From Bryobacteraceae bacterium (GTDB lineage Bacteria; Acidobacteriota; Terriglobia; Bryobacterales; Bryobacteraceae), in contig JASHQT010000585.1 of assembly GCA_030039005.1 (NCBI GenBank), positions 1-35,563 on the forward strand: a stretch of 35,563 nt of DNA. Reading direction: 5' to 3'. Under the pieces are notes generated by a model that worked only from the letters and a program-made list of their open reading frames with translations, was not told the origin of the DNA and made no database searches. Positions 9,401 to 16,674 of the stretch are shown piece after piece (positions within the stretch are counted from its first letter, which is position 1; every line of letters begins with the position of its first letter). The position numbers were made by a program, and so were the translations under genes.

Positions 9401-10383
9401 GCTTCCCCTCAAGCTCAACCCTCGCCCAGGCACTGCGGCCGTATCCCCAGTGGTATGGTGTTCCCTCGTTCCTGGGGCCCCCGGATGGCGACACCTGGTA
9501 CGATGCGCTGCAGATTAAGGTTACCAAGCGCTACTCGCATGGATTGACGGGCCAGGTTGCCTATACTTTCTCGAAGTCGTTGACCAACGGCGCCAATTCC
9601 AACACTTCCTATCTGACTCCGGAAGATCCTGTGCTGAACGACCCGTACAACATTCCGACCGACAAGCAGCTTTCCGGATTCGATCAGCCGCAGGTGCTGG
9701 TGATCTCGTTCAGCTACACCACGCCCAAGCTCCCCGAGGATTTCCTCGGTGGGAGCACCGGCGGCAAGGCCCTGAGCTGGCTGGCGCGTGACTGGACCAT
9801 CGGTGGCGTTCTCAAGTATGCCAGCGGCATGTTGATCCAGAGTCCGGCCTCCAACATCACCCTGTGGAACACCATGGGCATCGGCAGCACGCCGCTGAAC
9901 GGTGTATCGAACTTCTCCGGTGGCGGCGCGAGCGTGGAACCATTGGAGAATTATGTCCCCGGCCAGAATTGCCTGGCCGTCAATCCGAACAGCCACTTCG
10001 ATCCAACCACAACGCTGGTATTGAATCCGAACGCCTGGTCCAACCAGACTACGGAAACGTTCGGCGATGCGGCGCCTTATTACAACAACTGCCGCTGGCA
10101 GCGCCAGCCGGCCGAATCTCTCAGCCTGGGCCGAGTCTTCCGTGTCAAAGAGAAGATGCAGTTACTGATTCAGGCACAGTTCTTCAACATCTTCAATCGT
10201 GTGGTCTATCCGATGCCGACTGGCGCCACCACCAGTACGACGCTGGCGACGTACGGCAACCCGTACCCGGGCCTTCCCGGCACGTCCGGCGCTTTAAACG
10301 GCGGCTACGGGTTTGTCGACACGCTCAATGGGGCTGGAACGAATCCCCGGTCGGGCCAGTTGGTGGCGCGCTTCACGTTCTAA
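6481..10383 (+). CDS. Oar-like TonB-dependent outer-membrane receptor, paralogue 2
   Basis: The 1300-residue product is collinear with the preceding receptor. It has a signal peptide (about 1-19), a carboxypeptidase-regulatory domain (GTLTGTVTDPTGAVIPNA, GNYTLANLPVGTYTLSV, GFKKFERPN), a plug-like domain (QTIMVEGMDATNGLW, SNFAAEYGGAGGGY) and a beta-barrel ending GQLVARFTF. Differences from paralogue 1 concentrate in probable loops: an Ala/Gly-rich insertion near residues 525-545 (AAAAAASGYGGAPGG), a different stretch near residues 365-390, and altered sequence around 830-855. The plug, barrel strands and Cys positions are conserved. This suggests the copies bind related but different ligands (inference). 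Its own leader and strong SD allow independent expression. It converges on the ASPIC gene with a shared hairpin between the stops. Confidence 0.93.
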   Translation: MRLKIACLFCFCTLAAFAQGDRGTLTGTVTDPTGAVIPNANIQVTNAETAAVYQVGTSSTGNYTLANLPVGTYTLSVDAAGFKKFERPNLIIQVAETTRVDATLEVGSSSETVTVSTEAPLLKTESGEISHQVDYSDADLLPLFTTNGTGGSTGLGNIRDPLTVLNIMPGAQQTTDSVLRVNGLPSSSQTIMVEGMDATNGLWRQENQSVQQGTDAIQEVSVQTSNFAAEYGGAGGGYLNFTMKSGTNQYHGSGYDYFVNPILDAGLPFTANCNQENNCATNINSGHIKNDVRRNDYGLTLGGPVKIPKLYDGKDKTFFFFSFEQFRQTTITNNGLATVPEDAYRTGNFAPAEGFGPFPIPVPGVFPSDAAVNEIFDPATRSVNATTGAVTEAPFPGNAIPISRMSPVALYLQSFFPQPNLTSANGLNNYAIPSYSNFEHTTIPSLKIDQMLSSKMKLSGYISATETNSPNANGFPTDLAPAVPDADRAFTYRLNFDDTISPTVLFHFGAGLLYYSHPDLGPQVASFDEGAAAAAASGYGGAPGGHTWNAFPASTYMPSFAGLNDAFVGGGIALGSGFFAPSPGSSSLAAGYVDTEVKPTANTSLTWVHGNHTFKFGADMILDGVPQQSSLRAFGEYGFSAQQTENPQEYGQPLIFTSGFPYASFLLGDTSYVETSAINDTRLGNHTWGAFIQDSWKVNRRLTLELGVRWDYATTYSEEHGRMSDACFTCVNTSLASAYSPGGLAGAIVYGATNNGPLNNAYPFSLGPHLGVAYQITPKTVFRAGGSIAYSSAADNAFLSASVANFYTASSPGLFLPATQLSNGNPFPNVTFPEYNQYPIGTPGTNCGGVECAVPAEPFITIPKTGRLPRIFQWSIGFQQEIAPNLMVDAAYVGNRGAWFTAPLLDTQSFNGLTAQRLANLTTEGPGGAGVYGTTQDMSFTNPADYALLQDSISNPAVIARFPALANPSNVYPGFPSSSTLAQALRPYPQWYGVPSFLGPPDGDTWYDALQIKVTKRYSHGLTGQVAYTFSKSLTNGANSNTSYLTPEDPVLNDPYNIPTDKQLSGFDQPQVLVISFSYTTPKLPEDFLGGSTGGKALSWLARDWTIGGVLKYASGMLIQSPASNITLWNTMGIGSTPLNGVSNFSGGGASVEPLENYVPGQNCLAVNPNSHFDPTTTLVLNPNAWSNQTTETFGDAAPYYNNCRWQRQPAESLSLGRVFRVKEKMQLLIQAQFFNIFNRVVYPMPTGATTSTTLATYGNPYPGLPGTSGALNGGYGFVDTLNGAGTNPRSGQLVARFTF

Positions 10384-10409
10384 CAAGCGCGCGATCCAGT
10401 AGTAATCAC

Positions 10410-10437
10410 GAGCCTCGCCGGGAAACCGGCGAGGCTC
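10410..10437. terminator. Hairpin terminator between convergent genes
   Basis: A perfect 12-bp stem (GAGCCTCGCCGG / CCGGCGAGGCTC) with a GAAA tetraloop lies between the stop of receptor 2 (10383) and the stop of the minus-strand ASPIC gene (10441). TTCTTAT follows on the plus strand. It probably serves both genes. Confidence 0.8.
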
Positions 10438-10440
10438 TTC

Positions 10441-13386
10441 TTATCTCGACTCCAGTGTTCCGAGTAACACGCGCGCGGGCCGCGTGTTGTACGTCCGCTG
10501 GTAGGCATCGTGCGCGGCGTCCCGCGGGTAGTGCTCGCTCGCCGGATATGGATAACGCGACATCGCATGGAACGGCAGCGGCTGCACGGTGGAAGAGAAG
10601 GCGGTGTTCGGATCGCGATCCTTGGCCCACCCGTCCACCTTGAGCAGGAAGTCGCGTGTCCATCCAGTGCGTGGCGGCGCGAGATGCGTGGGGAACTGCA
10701 GCGTTACTTCGTCGCCCGAGCCCATGATCGCGAGTTCATCGTCGACATCGCGCAGCAGCGCGTCCACGCGGCCGTATCGGGTATAAAGCCCCGGAGTGGG
10801 ATTCCAGAACGAAATCGGCGAAATACGGCCATAGAAGAATGTATCCGGCTGCTGGCGCTGCGGGTCGATGCGCGTTTGGGAAAATCCGCGAAAATGCAGG
10901 TCGGCGGAGTCGAAGGGAATCGAAACAGGGTTCAGGCGAGCGTCCGAAGCGCCCTCATTTAAGAATATTTCGTCCCAATATACGCACAAATTCGTTACGA
11001 TTCTGATCTTGCGGCTGGAGGAAAGAAACTCCACCGGGACCACGATGGTCTTCGGTTTTCCGGCCGGCATCCCCATGTCGGGATTCACCGTCTGCCAGTC
11101 GCCGCGCGCGTCCTGGACCTGTAAATACGGCATCACCAGGCCTGTGCGCGATTCTTGCGAAGCCCTCAGGAACGTGCTGCCATCGGGCCAATCCACCCAT
11201 CCGTTCAGCACCAGGATCGCTTGGCCGCTCCGGGCAGCGTGGCCGAAATCGAGATCGAGTGTGTGCAATTCCGCCACTCCCGTTTGCGAGCGGCGGAAAT
11301 GATCCGGATAACGCCCGTCCTTGGCGATCACTTGCGATAAGACATCATCGCCGTGATTATCGCGCGCGCTGTTTGGATAAATTCTGCGCTCGACGCTGTA
11401 GAGGCGAAACTGGGAGTAGGGAGGACTCTTGAACTTCTCGTTGGTGAAGATCTCCGTCGATGCCGGATGATCCATGGCGTACAACTGCACCTGGTCGAGA
11501 TACGACACTTCGCTCAATTCTTCGGTGATGCGCACTTCATAGTGGTTATCGACGGCCTGCAGCGCCGTTCCGGGGATCTGGACGTACTCCTGGTGATCTA
11601 CCGGGAAGTAACCGCCTTCGCCATCGCGCGCGCCCAGCGGCGCCACGCCCAGGACGTCGGTGATGAACTGGAACTCGCGTCCGTTCCAGGTCCAGATCAT
11701 CGGGCAGGAGCCGGACAGCCGCTGCTGTTCCTGGTAAACGTGCGTCTGATCGGCCGGCTGCCGGACTTCGTTCTGGATCAGTCCATTAGGCCAGGTGATG
11801 CGAATCACGTCGATGGAAGCATGGTCGCCCGTGTCGAACTCGATGGGAACGCCCTCATAGAATTGGCTGCGGTAGAGCGTGCCGGACTTCATCTCGACCA
11901 GCGCGTCCTGCGCAAGCTTGAGGCTGCGCACGCCCTTGAGCTGAACCCGAATCCAGTGATGGCTTTGAGCGCTCTGGTTGCGCATCAGATGGATACTGCC
12001 GCCGGCGTCGATGCCAGCTTGGTCCAGGCGCCCGGTTGCGCTGAAGTCGGCATCCACCTGCTTTTGATCCGATACCGGCTGCCCATGGAACGCCTCGACG
12101 GTATATCTTCCGCCCAATTGATCGCGATACAGCACCGGCGCGTGATCGCGATAGAACACGGCCAGGTCGAAGGCCTTGCTATCCGGATTTACGCGCAACT
12201 TTTGCGCGGAAGTAACGGTGCCCGCGACGAACGGGAAATCGCCGGTGCGATCGGCCCAACCCGCGGCTCCTTGATTTCGCAAAAGCGTGGGTTCGGGTCC
12301 TAACAGAAAAAGATCGAGATCGTAATCGTGATCGTAGTCCATCCATACGGCGCGATCGAAGCGCCGCGCGGGTAACATCGCCTTCTCGCGGACGAATTTG
12401 CCGCCCGTATTGCGATAGAGAAGAGGACCGGCGTCCGTGAGCACGCATAGATCCATGAGGCCGTCGTCATTGAAGTCGCCCGGCGCCACATCGATCACTC
12501 CGGTCAATCCCTCCAGGCCTGTTTCCGCGGCGGGCTGCTCGCCCTTGAGGAACAACTGAATTCCGCGCGATGACCACACGAGAAGATCGGTCTGACCAAT
12601 ACCTTTTGAATCGATCAGCGTGAGGCCGGCGGTCGCGGGATCCACCGTTCCGTCGAGCTTGGTGTCGGTGAACTTAGCCGCCGGGGCCGCGGGCGCTGGG
12701 ATACGCGAGGCCGGAGGATCGTAGATCTCGGCGTAATCGCACCACTCGGCGTTCTCCGGGATCACCCAGCCCTTCTGCACGTTCTTGATGCGCTCGAAAT
12801 CGGCGAGATAGCGGCCGGCGGCTGCGGTGTTTCCCGTGGTCCGGTTGAGATTGTAAAGCTGGAAGCGGGCGGCCGCGAGTGTCGGATCGAGCTCGGCCGC
12901 CCGTTCGAATTGAGCCTGCGCGTCCTGGCGACGGTTCACCTGGTTGTACAAAGTACCCAGTTGATAATGCGCGATCGCTTCATCCGGTGTTCGCGCCAGC
13001 ATCCCCTCGAATTGCGCGATGGCTTGCTGGGTATCGCCCTGGTGCTTATAGAAGATGCCCAGGTTGAACCAGGTGTGCGGCAGCGACGGATCCTGCCGCT
13101 GGACTTCCTGTAAGAGTTTGACTGCTTCCTCCTCGCGGCCCTGCACTTTGAGCAATGCGAGCGCGTAGTTCAGCTTGTCGCGCGCCGAATCGGGCGCAAT
13201 GGCGAGCGCCTGCTGGAATTCCTGCACCGCCTGCTGCGCGTTGGCGGGATTTTCGTAATAGGCTTTGCCAAGATTGCGGTGCTGGTCGAGCAGTTCCTGA
13301 TTGCGCGGCTTGGAACATGCCGCGACAAGCATGAACGCACCGATTCCGGCGCTGAGCCACAACCGTCCCCTGCGGGTCGACGACAT
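10441..13386 (-). CDS. TPR + FG-GAP/VCBS + ASPIC/UnbV lipoprotein
   Basis: The 981-residue protein has a lipoprotein signal (lipobox VAAC, Cys24). TPR repeats span about residues 30-200. A beta-propeller-like section about 230-430 carries FG-GAP/VCBS calcium motifs (DFNDDGLMDLCVL, DYDHDYDLDLFLL). An ASPIC/UnbV-like segment at about 465-545 contains the hallmark VIRITWPNGLIQNE. A long C-terminal beta-rich region of about 430 residues follows (WTWNGREFQFITDVLG, LVLNGWVDWPDGSTF, ITPGLYTRYG-type strands), which I do not recognise beyond this family. The protein is likely anchored at the outer membrane. The gene converges with receptor 2, and its last codons are the right breakpoint of the duplication. 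The TPR and FG-GAP modules here are the two modules encoded separately at the left edge of the locus, so partnership with the receptors is an attractive but unproven inference. Confidence 0.88.
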   Translation of the reverse strand: MSSTRRGRLWLSAGIGAFMLVAACSKPRNQELLDQHRNLGKAYYENPANAQQAVQEFQQALAIAPDSARDKLNYALALLKVQGREEEAVKLLQEVQRQDPSLPHTWFNLGIFYKHQGDTQQAIAQFEGMLARTPDEAIAHYQLGTLYNQVNRRQDAQAQFERAAELDPTLAAARFQLYNLNRTTGNTAAAGRYLADFERIKNVQKGWVIPENAEWCDYAEIYDPPASRIPAPAAPAAKFTDTKLDGTVDPATAGLTLIDSKGIGQTDLLVWSSRGIQLFLKGEQPAAETGLEGLTGVIDVAPGDFNDDGLMDLCVLTDAGPLLYRNTGGKFVREKAMLPARRFDRAVWMDYDHDYDLDLFLLGPEPTLLRNQGAAGWADRTGDFPFVAGTVTSAQKLRVNPDSKAFDLAVFYRDHAPVLYRDQLGGRYTVEAFHGQPVSDQKQVDADFSATGRLDQAGIDAGGSIHLMRNQSAQSHHWIRVQLKGVRSLKLAQDALVEMKSGTLYRSQFYEGVPIEFDTGDHASIDVIRITWPNGLIQNEVRQPADQTHVYQEQQRLSGSCPMIWTWNGREFQFITDVLGVAPLGARDGEGGYFPVDHQEYVQIPGTALQAVDNHYEVRITEELSEVSYLDQVQLYAMDHPASTEIFTNEKFKSPPYSQFRLYSVERRIYPNSARDNHGDDVLSQVIAKDGRYPDHFRRSQTGVAELHTLDLDFGHAARSGQAILVLNGWVDWPDGSTFLRASQESRTGLVMPYLQVQDARGDWQTVNPDMGMPAGKPKTIVVPVEFLSSSRKIRIVTNLCVYWDEIFLNEGASDARLNPVSIPFDSADLHFRGFSQTRIDPQRQQPDTFFYGRISPISFWNPTPGLYTRYGRVDALLRDVDDELAIMGSGDEVTLQFPTHLAPPRTGWTRDFLLKVDGWAKDRDPNTAFSSTVQPLPFHAMSRYPYPASEHYPRDAAHDAYQRTYNTRPARVLLGTLESR

Positions 13387-13424
13387 GATCTTTATCAGCG
13401 TACACCCACCCGCACCGCCTGCTG

Positions 13425-13430
13425 TATACT
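13425..13430 (+). promoter_or_regulatory. Candidate -10 box for the AhpD-like gene
   Basis: TATACT lies in the 60-bp gap between the divergent ASPIC and AhpD-like genes. No good -35 is present at 16-18 bp. A start site about 7 nt downstream would leave a leader of roughly 10 nt before the ATG at 13447, or 25 nt before the ATG at 13462. Confidence 0.35.
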
Positions 13431-13446
13431 AGCCGCAAGTCACTCC

Positions 13447-14082
13447 ATGGACTCGAAAAAAATGGAGCCGATGTTCCTGCCCGGCGTGGAAAACAATCCG
13501 CAGCCCGGACCCTATGCCGATGCCCTGCGCGCCATGCAGGCCGCGGGCAGCGAGTACTCGCAGATCTGGCACTTGTTCGCGTTCAAACCGCAGGCGACGG
13601 ATCATCTGGCGCGGTTCACACAGGAGATCATGCGCGAGCCCGCGCCGCTCAGCCCCTGGCTGCGCGAGTTGATCGCCGCTTACACCTCGGCGCGCAACGA
13701 TTGTCCGTTTTGACTGAAGTCGCACGCCGCGGTCGCGGCGGTCTTGCTGGAGCAGACGGTCCCAGCCGTCGCCAACGGCGAAGAGTTCGTCGCCCAAGTG
13801 GTTCGCGATTTAGAGGCGTCCGGGCTGGACGAAAAGGAAAAAGCGCTGCTCCGTTTCGTCGACAAGGTCAACCGTTGTTCGCAGACCATCACGCCGGACG
13901 ACATGAAGCCCCTGTACGCCGCCGGTTGGGACGATGAGGCCATTTACTACGCCATCACGGTGTGCGCGCTGTTTAATTTTTACAATCGCTGGGTGGACGC
14001 GAGCGGCGTGCACGCGTTATCCCAGGAAGCGCATCGCGCGAGCGGCAAGCGGTCCGCGGCCGTGGGGTACGTCAGAAAATAA
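13447..14082 (+). CDS. AhpD-like (carboxymuconolactone decarboxylase fold) probable selenoprotein, TGA read as Sec
   Basis: One frame runs from ATG 13447 to TAA 14082, interrupted only by a TGA at 13711-13713. Read as selenocysteine (U), the product is 211 aa and the interruption sits in CPFULKSH. That is exactly the second Cys of the AhpD-family redox motif C-x-x-C-x-x-x-H (C86, U89, H93). Family-like sequence continues without a break on both sides: ELIAAYTSARND before, then ALLRFVDKVNR, GWDDEAIYYAITVCALFNFYNRW and SGKR after. Seventeen bases beyond the TGA is a hairpin with a GGTC apical loop, as in bacterial SECIS elements. AhpD-like proteins are thiol peroxidases or disulfide-redox partners, and Sec-containing members have been reported by comparative genomics. 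Starts at 13462 or 13471 are also possible; the SD is weak. The alternative is a nonsense-mutated pseudogene, less likely given the intact 3' half. SelA/B/C/D are not in this window. Confidence 0.85.
13711..13740 (+). promoter_or_regulatory. Bacterial SECIS-like element (TGA codon plus hairpin)
   Basis: The TGA at 13711-13713 is followed by 11 bases, then a perfect 6-bp stem CGCCGC (13725-13730) / GCGGCG (13735-13740) closing the loop GGTC (13731-13734). The spacing from TGA to loop (17 nt) and the GGUC loop closely resemble the E. coli fdhF SECIS, where SelB recognises a G-U-containing apical loop. The stem lies in coding sequence (THAAVAA-like region), as bacterial SECIS elements do. Confidence 0.75.
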
Positions 14083-14121
14083 GGCACGCGGCGTCCCGAT
14101 CAGCGATAAACTGTTGAAGAA

Positions 14122-16659
14122 ATGTCCAGGCGCTCGTCAGTAATCCAGCGGGAGTCTGCCTCAAAGACGGAAGCGAAACCCGCGACGAAACCAGAGGTCA
14201 AGTCCGCCCAAACCGAAGCTCCGGCGCTCGAACGCAGCTACCGCGATCTCGTCCCCTGGCTGCTGCTATTCGCCGGCAGCGGCTGTGCGGCGCTGATTTA
14301 CGAGATCGTGTGGTTTCAGTTGCTCGAACTGGTGATCGGCTCTTCGGCCGTATCGCTGGGATTGCTGCTCGCGGCTTACATGGGCGGGCTATGCCTGGGC
14401 AGCGTCGCGTTCGCGAAACTGGTAGCCACGCGTCACCATCCGATGCGTGTCTATGCGCTTCTGGAGTTGGGGATCGCGGCGCTGGGCATCATTGCGCTGT
14501 TCGGCGTTCCCTGGGTGTCGCGCATTTACCTCGTGGGCGCGGGCCTGACGGGCTTGGCGGGGCTGGTGCTGCGCGGCACGGTAGCGGCGGCCTGCCTGCT
14601 TCCTCCTACCGTTCTGATGGGCGCTTCACTTCCCGCTATCGCGCGCTGGGTGGAAACCACGCCGCGTGGAGTTTCCTGGCTCGGGTGGTTGTATAGCGCC
14701 AATGTGGCGGGCGCGGTGACGGGATGCGTCCTGGCCGGGTTCTACCTGCTGCGCGTCCACGACATGGCTTTCGCGACCTATGTCGCCGCGGCGATCGACG
14801 TAGCGGTGGCATTGCTCGCCCTCGCCATGGCGCGCAGCTCCGGGCGCCCGGCGCAATCGGGTTCCGAGGCTCGCGATCTTCCGGTCAGGCGTGCACCCGC
14901 CGCGAAATTCGTTTACCTGGCGATCGCGTTTTCCGGGTTGACCGCGCTCGGAGCCGAAGTTGTATGGACGCGTCTACTCTCGCTGCTGCTGGGCGCGACA
15001 GTCTACACTTTCTCCATTATTCTGGCCGTGTTTCTTACCGGAATGTGGGCCGGAAGCGGTGTTGGCTCCTACCTTTCGCGCCGCGTGCGCGATGCCCGCC
15101 TGGCGCTGGCTGCTTGCCAGATCCTGCTGGCACTGGCGATCGCCTGGGCTGCTTTGATGCTGGCGCGTGTTCTGCCCTGGTGGCCCGTGGACCCATGGCT
15201 CGCGGTCAGTCCCTGGATCAACTTCGATCTGGACCTGGAGCGCTGCTTCCGCGTCGTATTCCCGGCGGCGCTGCTGTGGGGTGCTAGCTTTCCCTTCGCC
15301 CTGGCTGCCGCGGCAGCAGACCGGGAGGATCCCGCGCGATTGACGGGCGAGGTGTACGCAGTCAACACTGCTGGCTCCATCGTGGGCGCGCTGGCGTTCA
15401 GCCTGCTGCTCGTGCCCGGCATCGGAACGCGCGCTTCCGAGCAGTTATTAATATGGCTGGCCGCGGCCTCCGCGATCGTTGCCCTGGCGCCGCTAGTTTC
15501 GAGAAAAGCGCTGGTATTTGCGGGCGCGGCCGGTGGCGCGGCGCTGCTGGCCTGGGGGCTCGTGTCAACCGTGGGCGCGGTTCCTTGGCAGGCGATCGCT
15601 TATGGCCGGCGCGTCGCCCCGATCCTGCGCGGCTTGGACCAAGGCGCCGACGCCCAAACCACCCCGGTGTTTGTGGGCGAGGGAATCAGTTCCTCTGTGG
15701 TGATCACCGAGCGCGGCGATCTGAAAACGTTCTACGTGAGCGGCAAATCGGAGGCCTCTTCGGCAATTCTCGACATGCGCCTGCAGCGCATGATGGGACA
15801 TCTGCCCGCGCTGCTGAATCCGGCGCCGCATTCGGTGCTCGTGGTCGGGTTCGGCGCGGGAGTGACCGCCGGATCTTTCGTGCCGTACCCCGAGGTGTCG
15901 AGCATCCAGATCTGCGAATTGGAGCCTTTGATTCCGCCCGCCTCCGAAGAGTACTTCGGCAAGGAGAACAACCACGTGCTGCGCGATCCGCGGACTCGCG
16001 TGGTTTACGACGATGCCCGTCACTTCATCCTGGTTAGCCAGGACAAATTCGACGTGATCACCACCGATCCGATTCATCCCTGGGTCAAGGGCAGTTCGAC
16101 GCTTTATTCCAAGGACTATTATGAGATGGTCAAGGATCACTTGAATCCCGGCGGCGTGGTAGCCCAATGGCTGCCGATTTACGAAAGCGACGAGGAAACC
16201 GTTAAAACCGAGCTGGCCACCTTCTTCAGCGTCTTTCCAGACGCCACCGTATGGAGCAATTATTTGGACGGCGACGGCTATGATCTGGTATTGCTTGGCA
16301 CGGCCGCTCCGGCTCCCATTAATGTAGATGAGTTCGAGCGGCGTCTGAGCCAGCCCAGCTATGCGGGAGTGGTTACCTCGCTCACTGAAATCCAGTTCCG
16401 TTCTCCGGTGGATGTTTTGGCCACGTACGCCGGAAGGGCACAAGATCTGGCGTCCTGGCTAGCCGGCGCTCCCATCAACGACGATCTGAATATGCGCCTG
16501 CAATATCTCGCCGGCCTGGGATTGAACTCGCTGAACGCTCCCCAGGTGTATCGCGAGATTCTGTCGTATCGCAAATTTCCCGATGACTTGCTGACCGGGA
16601 GCGGTGATGGCGTGAACGCGCTGCGCAGCTTCATCGGCCGGCGCCACAGGGTGTTTTAA
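14122..16659 (+). CDS. Membrane-fused spermidine synthase-like protein
   Basis: The 845-residue protein has a charged cytoplasmic start of about 40 residues. About a dozen hydrophobic helices follow, in two similar halves: residues 45-240 (CAALIYEIVWFQLLELVIGSS) and 262-490 (GLTALGAEVVWTRLLSLLLGAT). The shared E-V/I-V-W motif after a small-residue helix shows an internal duplication. The C-terminal domain (about 520-800) is a spermidine-synthase/methyltransferase fold: nucleotide-binding loop VLVVGFGAG near 572, DDARHF near 630, TTDPIHPW near 646, and LNPGGVVAQWLP. The gene follows the AhpD-like gene by 39 bp and precedes the metallopeptidase by 15 bp, so the three may be co-transcribed. Such fusions are common in Acidobacteriota and Proteobacteria; the true substrate is not known and polyamine synthesis should not be assumed. 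Confidence 0.88.
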   Translation: MSRRSSVIQRESASKTEAKPATKPEVKSAQTEAPALERSYRDLVPWLLLFAGSGCAALIYEIVWFQLLELVIGSSAVSLGLLLAAYMGGLCLGSVAFAKLVATRHHPMRVYALLELGIAALGIIALFGVPWVSRIYLVGAGLTGLAGLVLRGTVAAACLLPPTVLMGASLPAIARWVETTPRGVSWLGWLYSANVAGAVTGCVLAGFYLLRVHDMAFATYVAAAIDVAVALLALAMARSSGRPAQSGSEARDLPVRRAPAAKFVYLAIAFSGLTALGAEVVWTRLLSLLLGATVYTFSIILAVFLTGMWAGSGVGSYLSRRVRDARLALAACQILLALAIAWAALMLARVLPWWPVDPWLAVSPWINFDLDLERCFRVVFPAALLWGASFPFALAAAAADREDPARLTGEVYAVNTAGSIVGALAFSLLLVPGIGTRASEQLLIWLAAASAIVALAPLVSRKALVFAGAAGGAALLAWGLVSTVGAVPWQAIAYGRRVAPILRGLDQGADAQTTPVFVGEGISSSVVITERGDLKTFYVSGKSEASSAILDMRLQRMMGHLPALLNPAPHSVLVVGFGAGVTAGSFVPYPEVSSIQICELEPLIPPASEEYFGKENNHVLRDPRTRVVYDDARHFILVSQDKFDVITTDPIHPWVKGSSTLYSKDYYEMVKDHLNPGGVVAQWLPIYESDEETVKTELATFFSVFPDATVWSNYLDGDGYDLVLLGTAAPAPINVDEFERRLSQPSYAGVVTSLTEIQFRSPVDVLATYAGRAQDLASWLAGAPINDDLNMRLQYLAGLGLNSLNAPQVYREILSYRKFPDDLLTGSGDGVNALRSFIGRRHRVF

Positions 16660-16674
16660 ACAAGGTGTTCTAAA

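Larger units (their letters stand above)
6156..10482 (+). repeat. Tandem duplication, copy 2 (about 4.3 kb)
   Basis: Copy 2 begins at 6156-6162 with the same CCGGTTGATTC word that ends the TPR gene at 1837-1847. It continues through the homologous leader, the 1300-aa receptor and the hairpin, and ends inside the last codons of the intact ASPIC/UnbV gene (about 10482). It is longer than copy 1 by a few small in-frame insertions in the receptor, for example the Ala/Gly-rich loop near 8065-8120. Confidence 0.85.

Noticed and set aside
9864..10643. 259-codon open frame across the end of receptor 2 into the ASPIC gene
   Set aside because: It runs across two convergent real genes and the terminator hairpin; composition is Arg/Pro-rich frame-shift sequence.
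11353..12303. 316-codon open frame on the plus strand inside the ASPIC/UnbV gene
   Set aside because: It lies wholly antisense to a 981-codon gene with clear TPR, FG-GAP and ASPIC motifs, has no domain-like sequence and arises from high-GC codon bias.
13711..13713. Nonsense mutation or pseudogene explanation for the in-frame TGA
   Set aside because: The TGA coincides with the catalytic Cys position, both sides are intact and a GGTC-loop hairpin is at the SECIS distance. It remains the main alternative if the genome lacks Sec genes.
15565..16443. 292-codon open frame on the minus strand inside the spermidine-synthase fusion
   Set aside because: Antisense shadow of a gene with recognised motifs; its product is low-complexity and without a signal or RBS.
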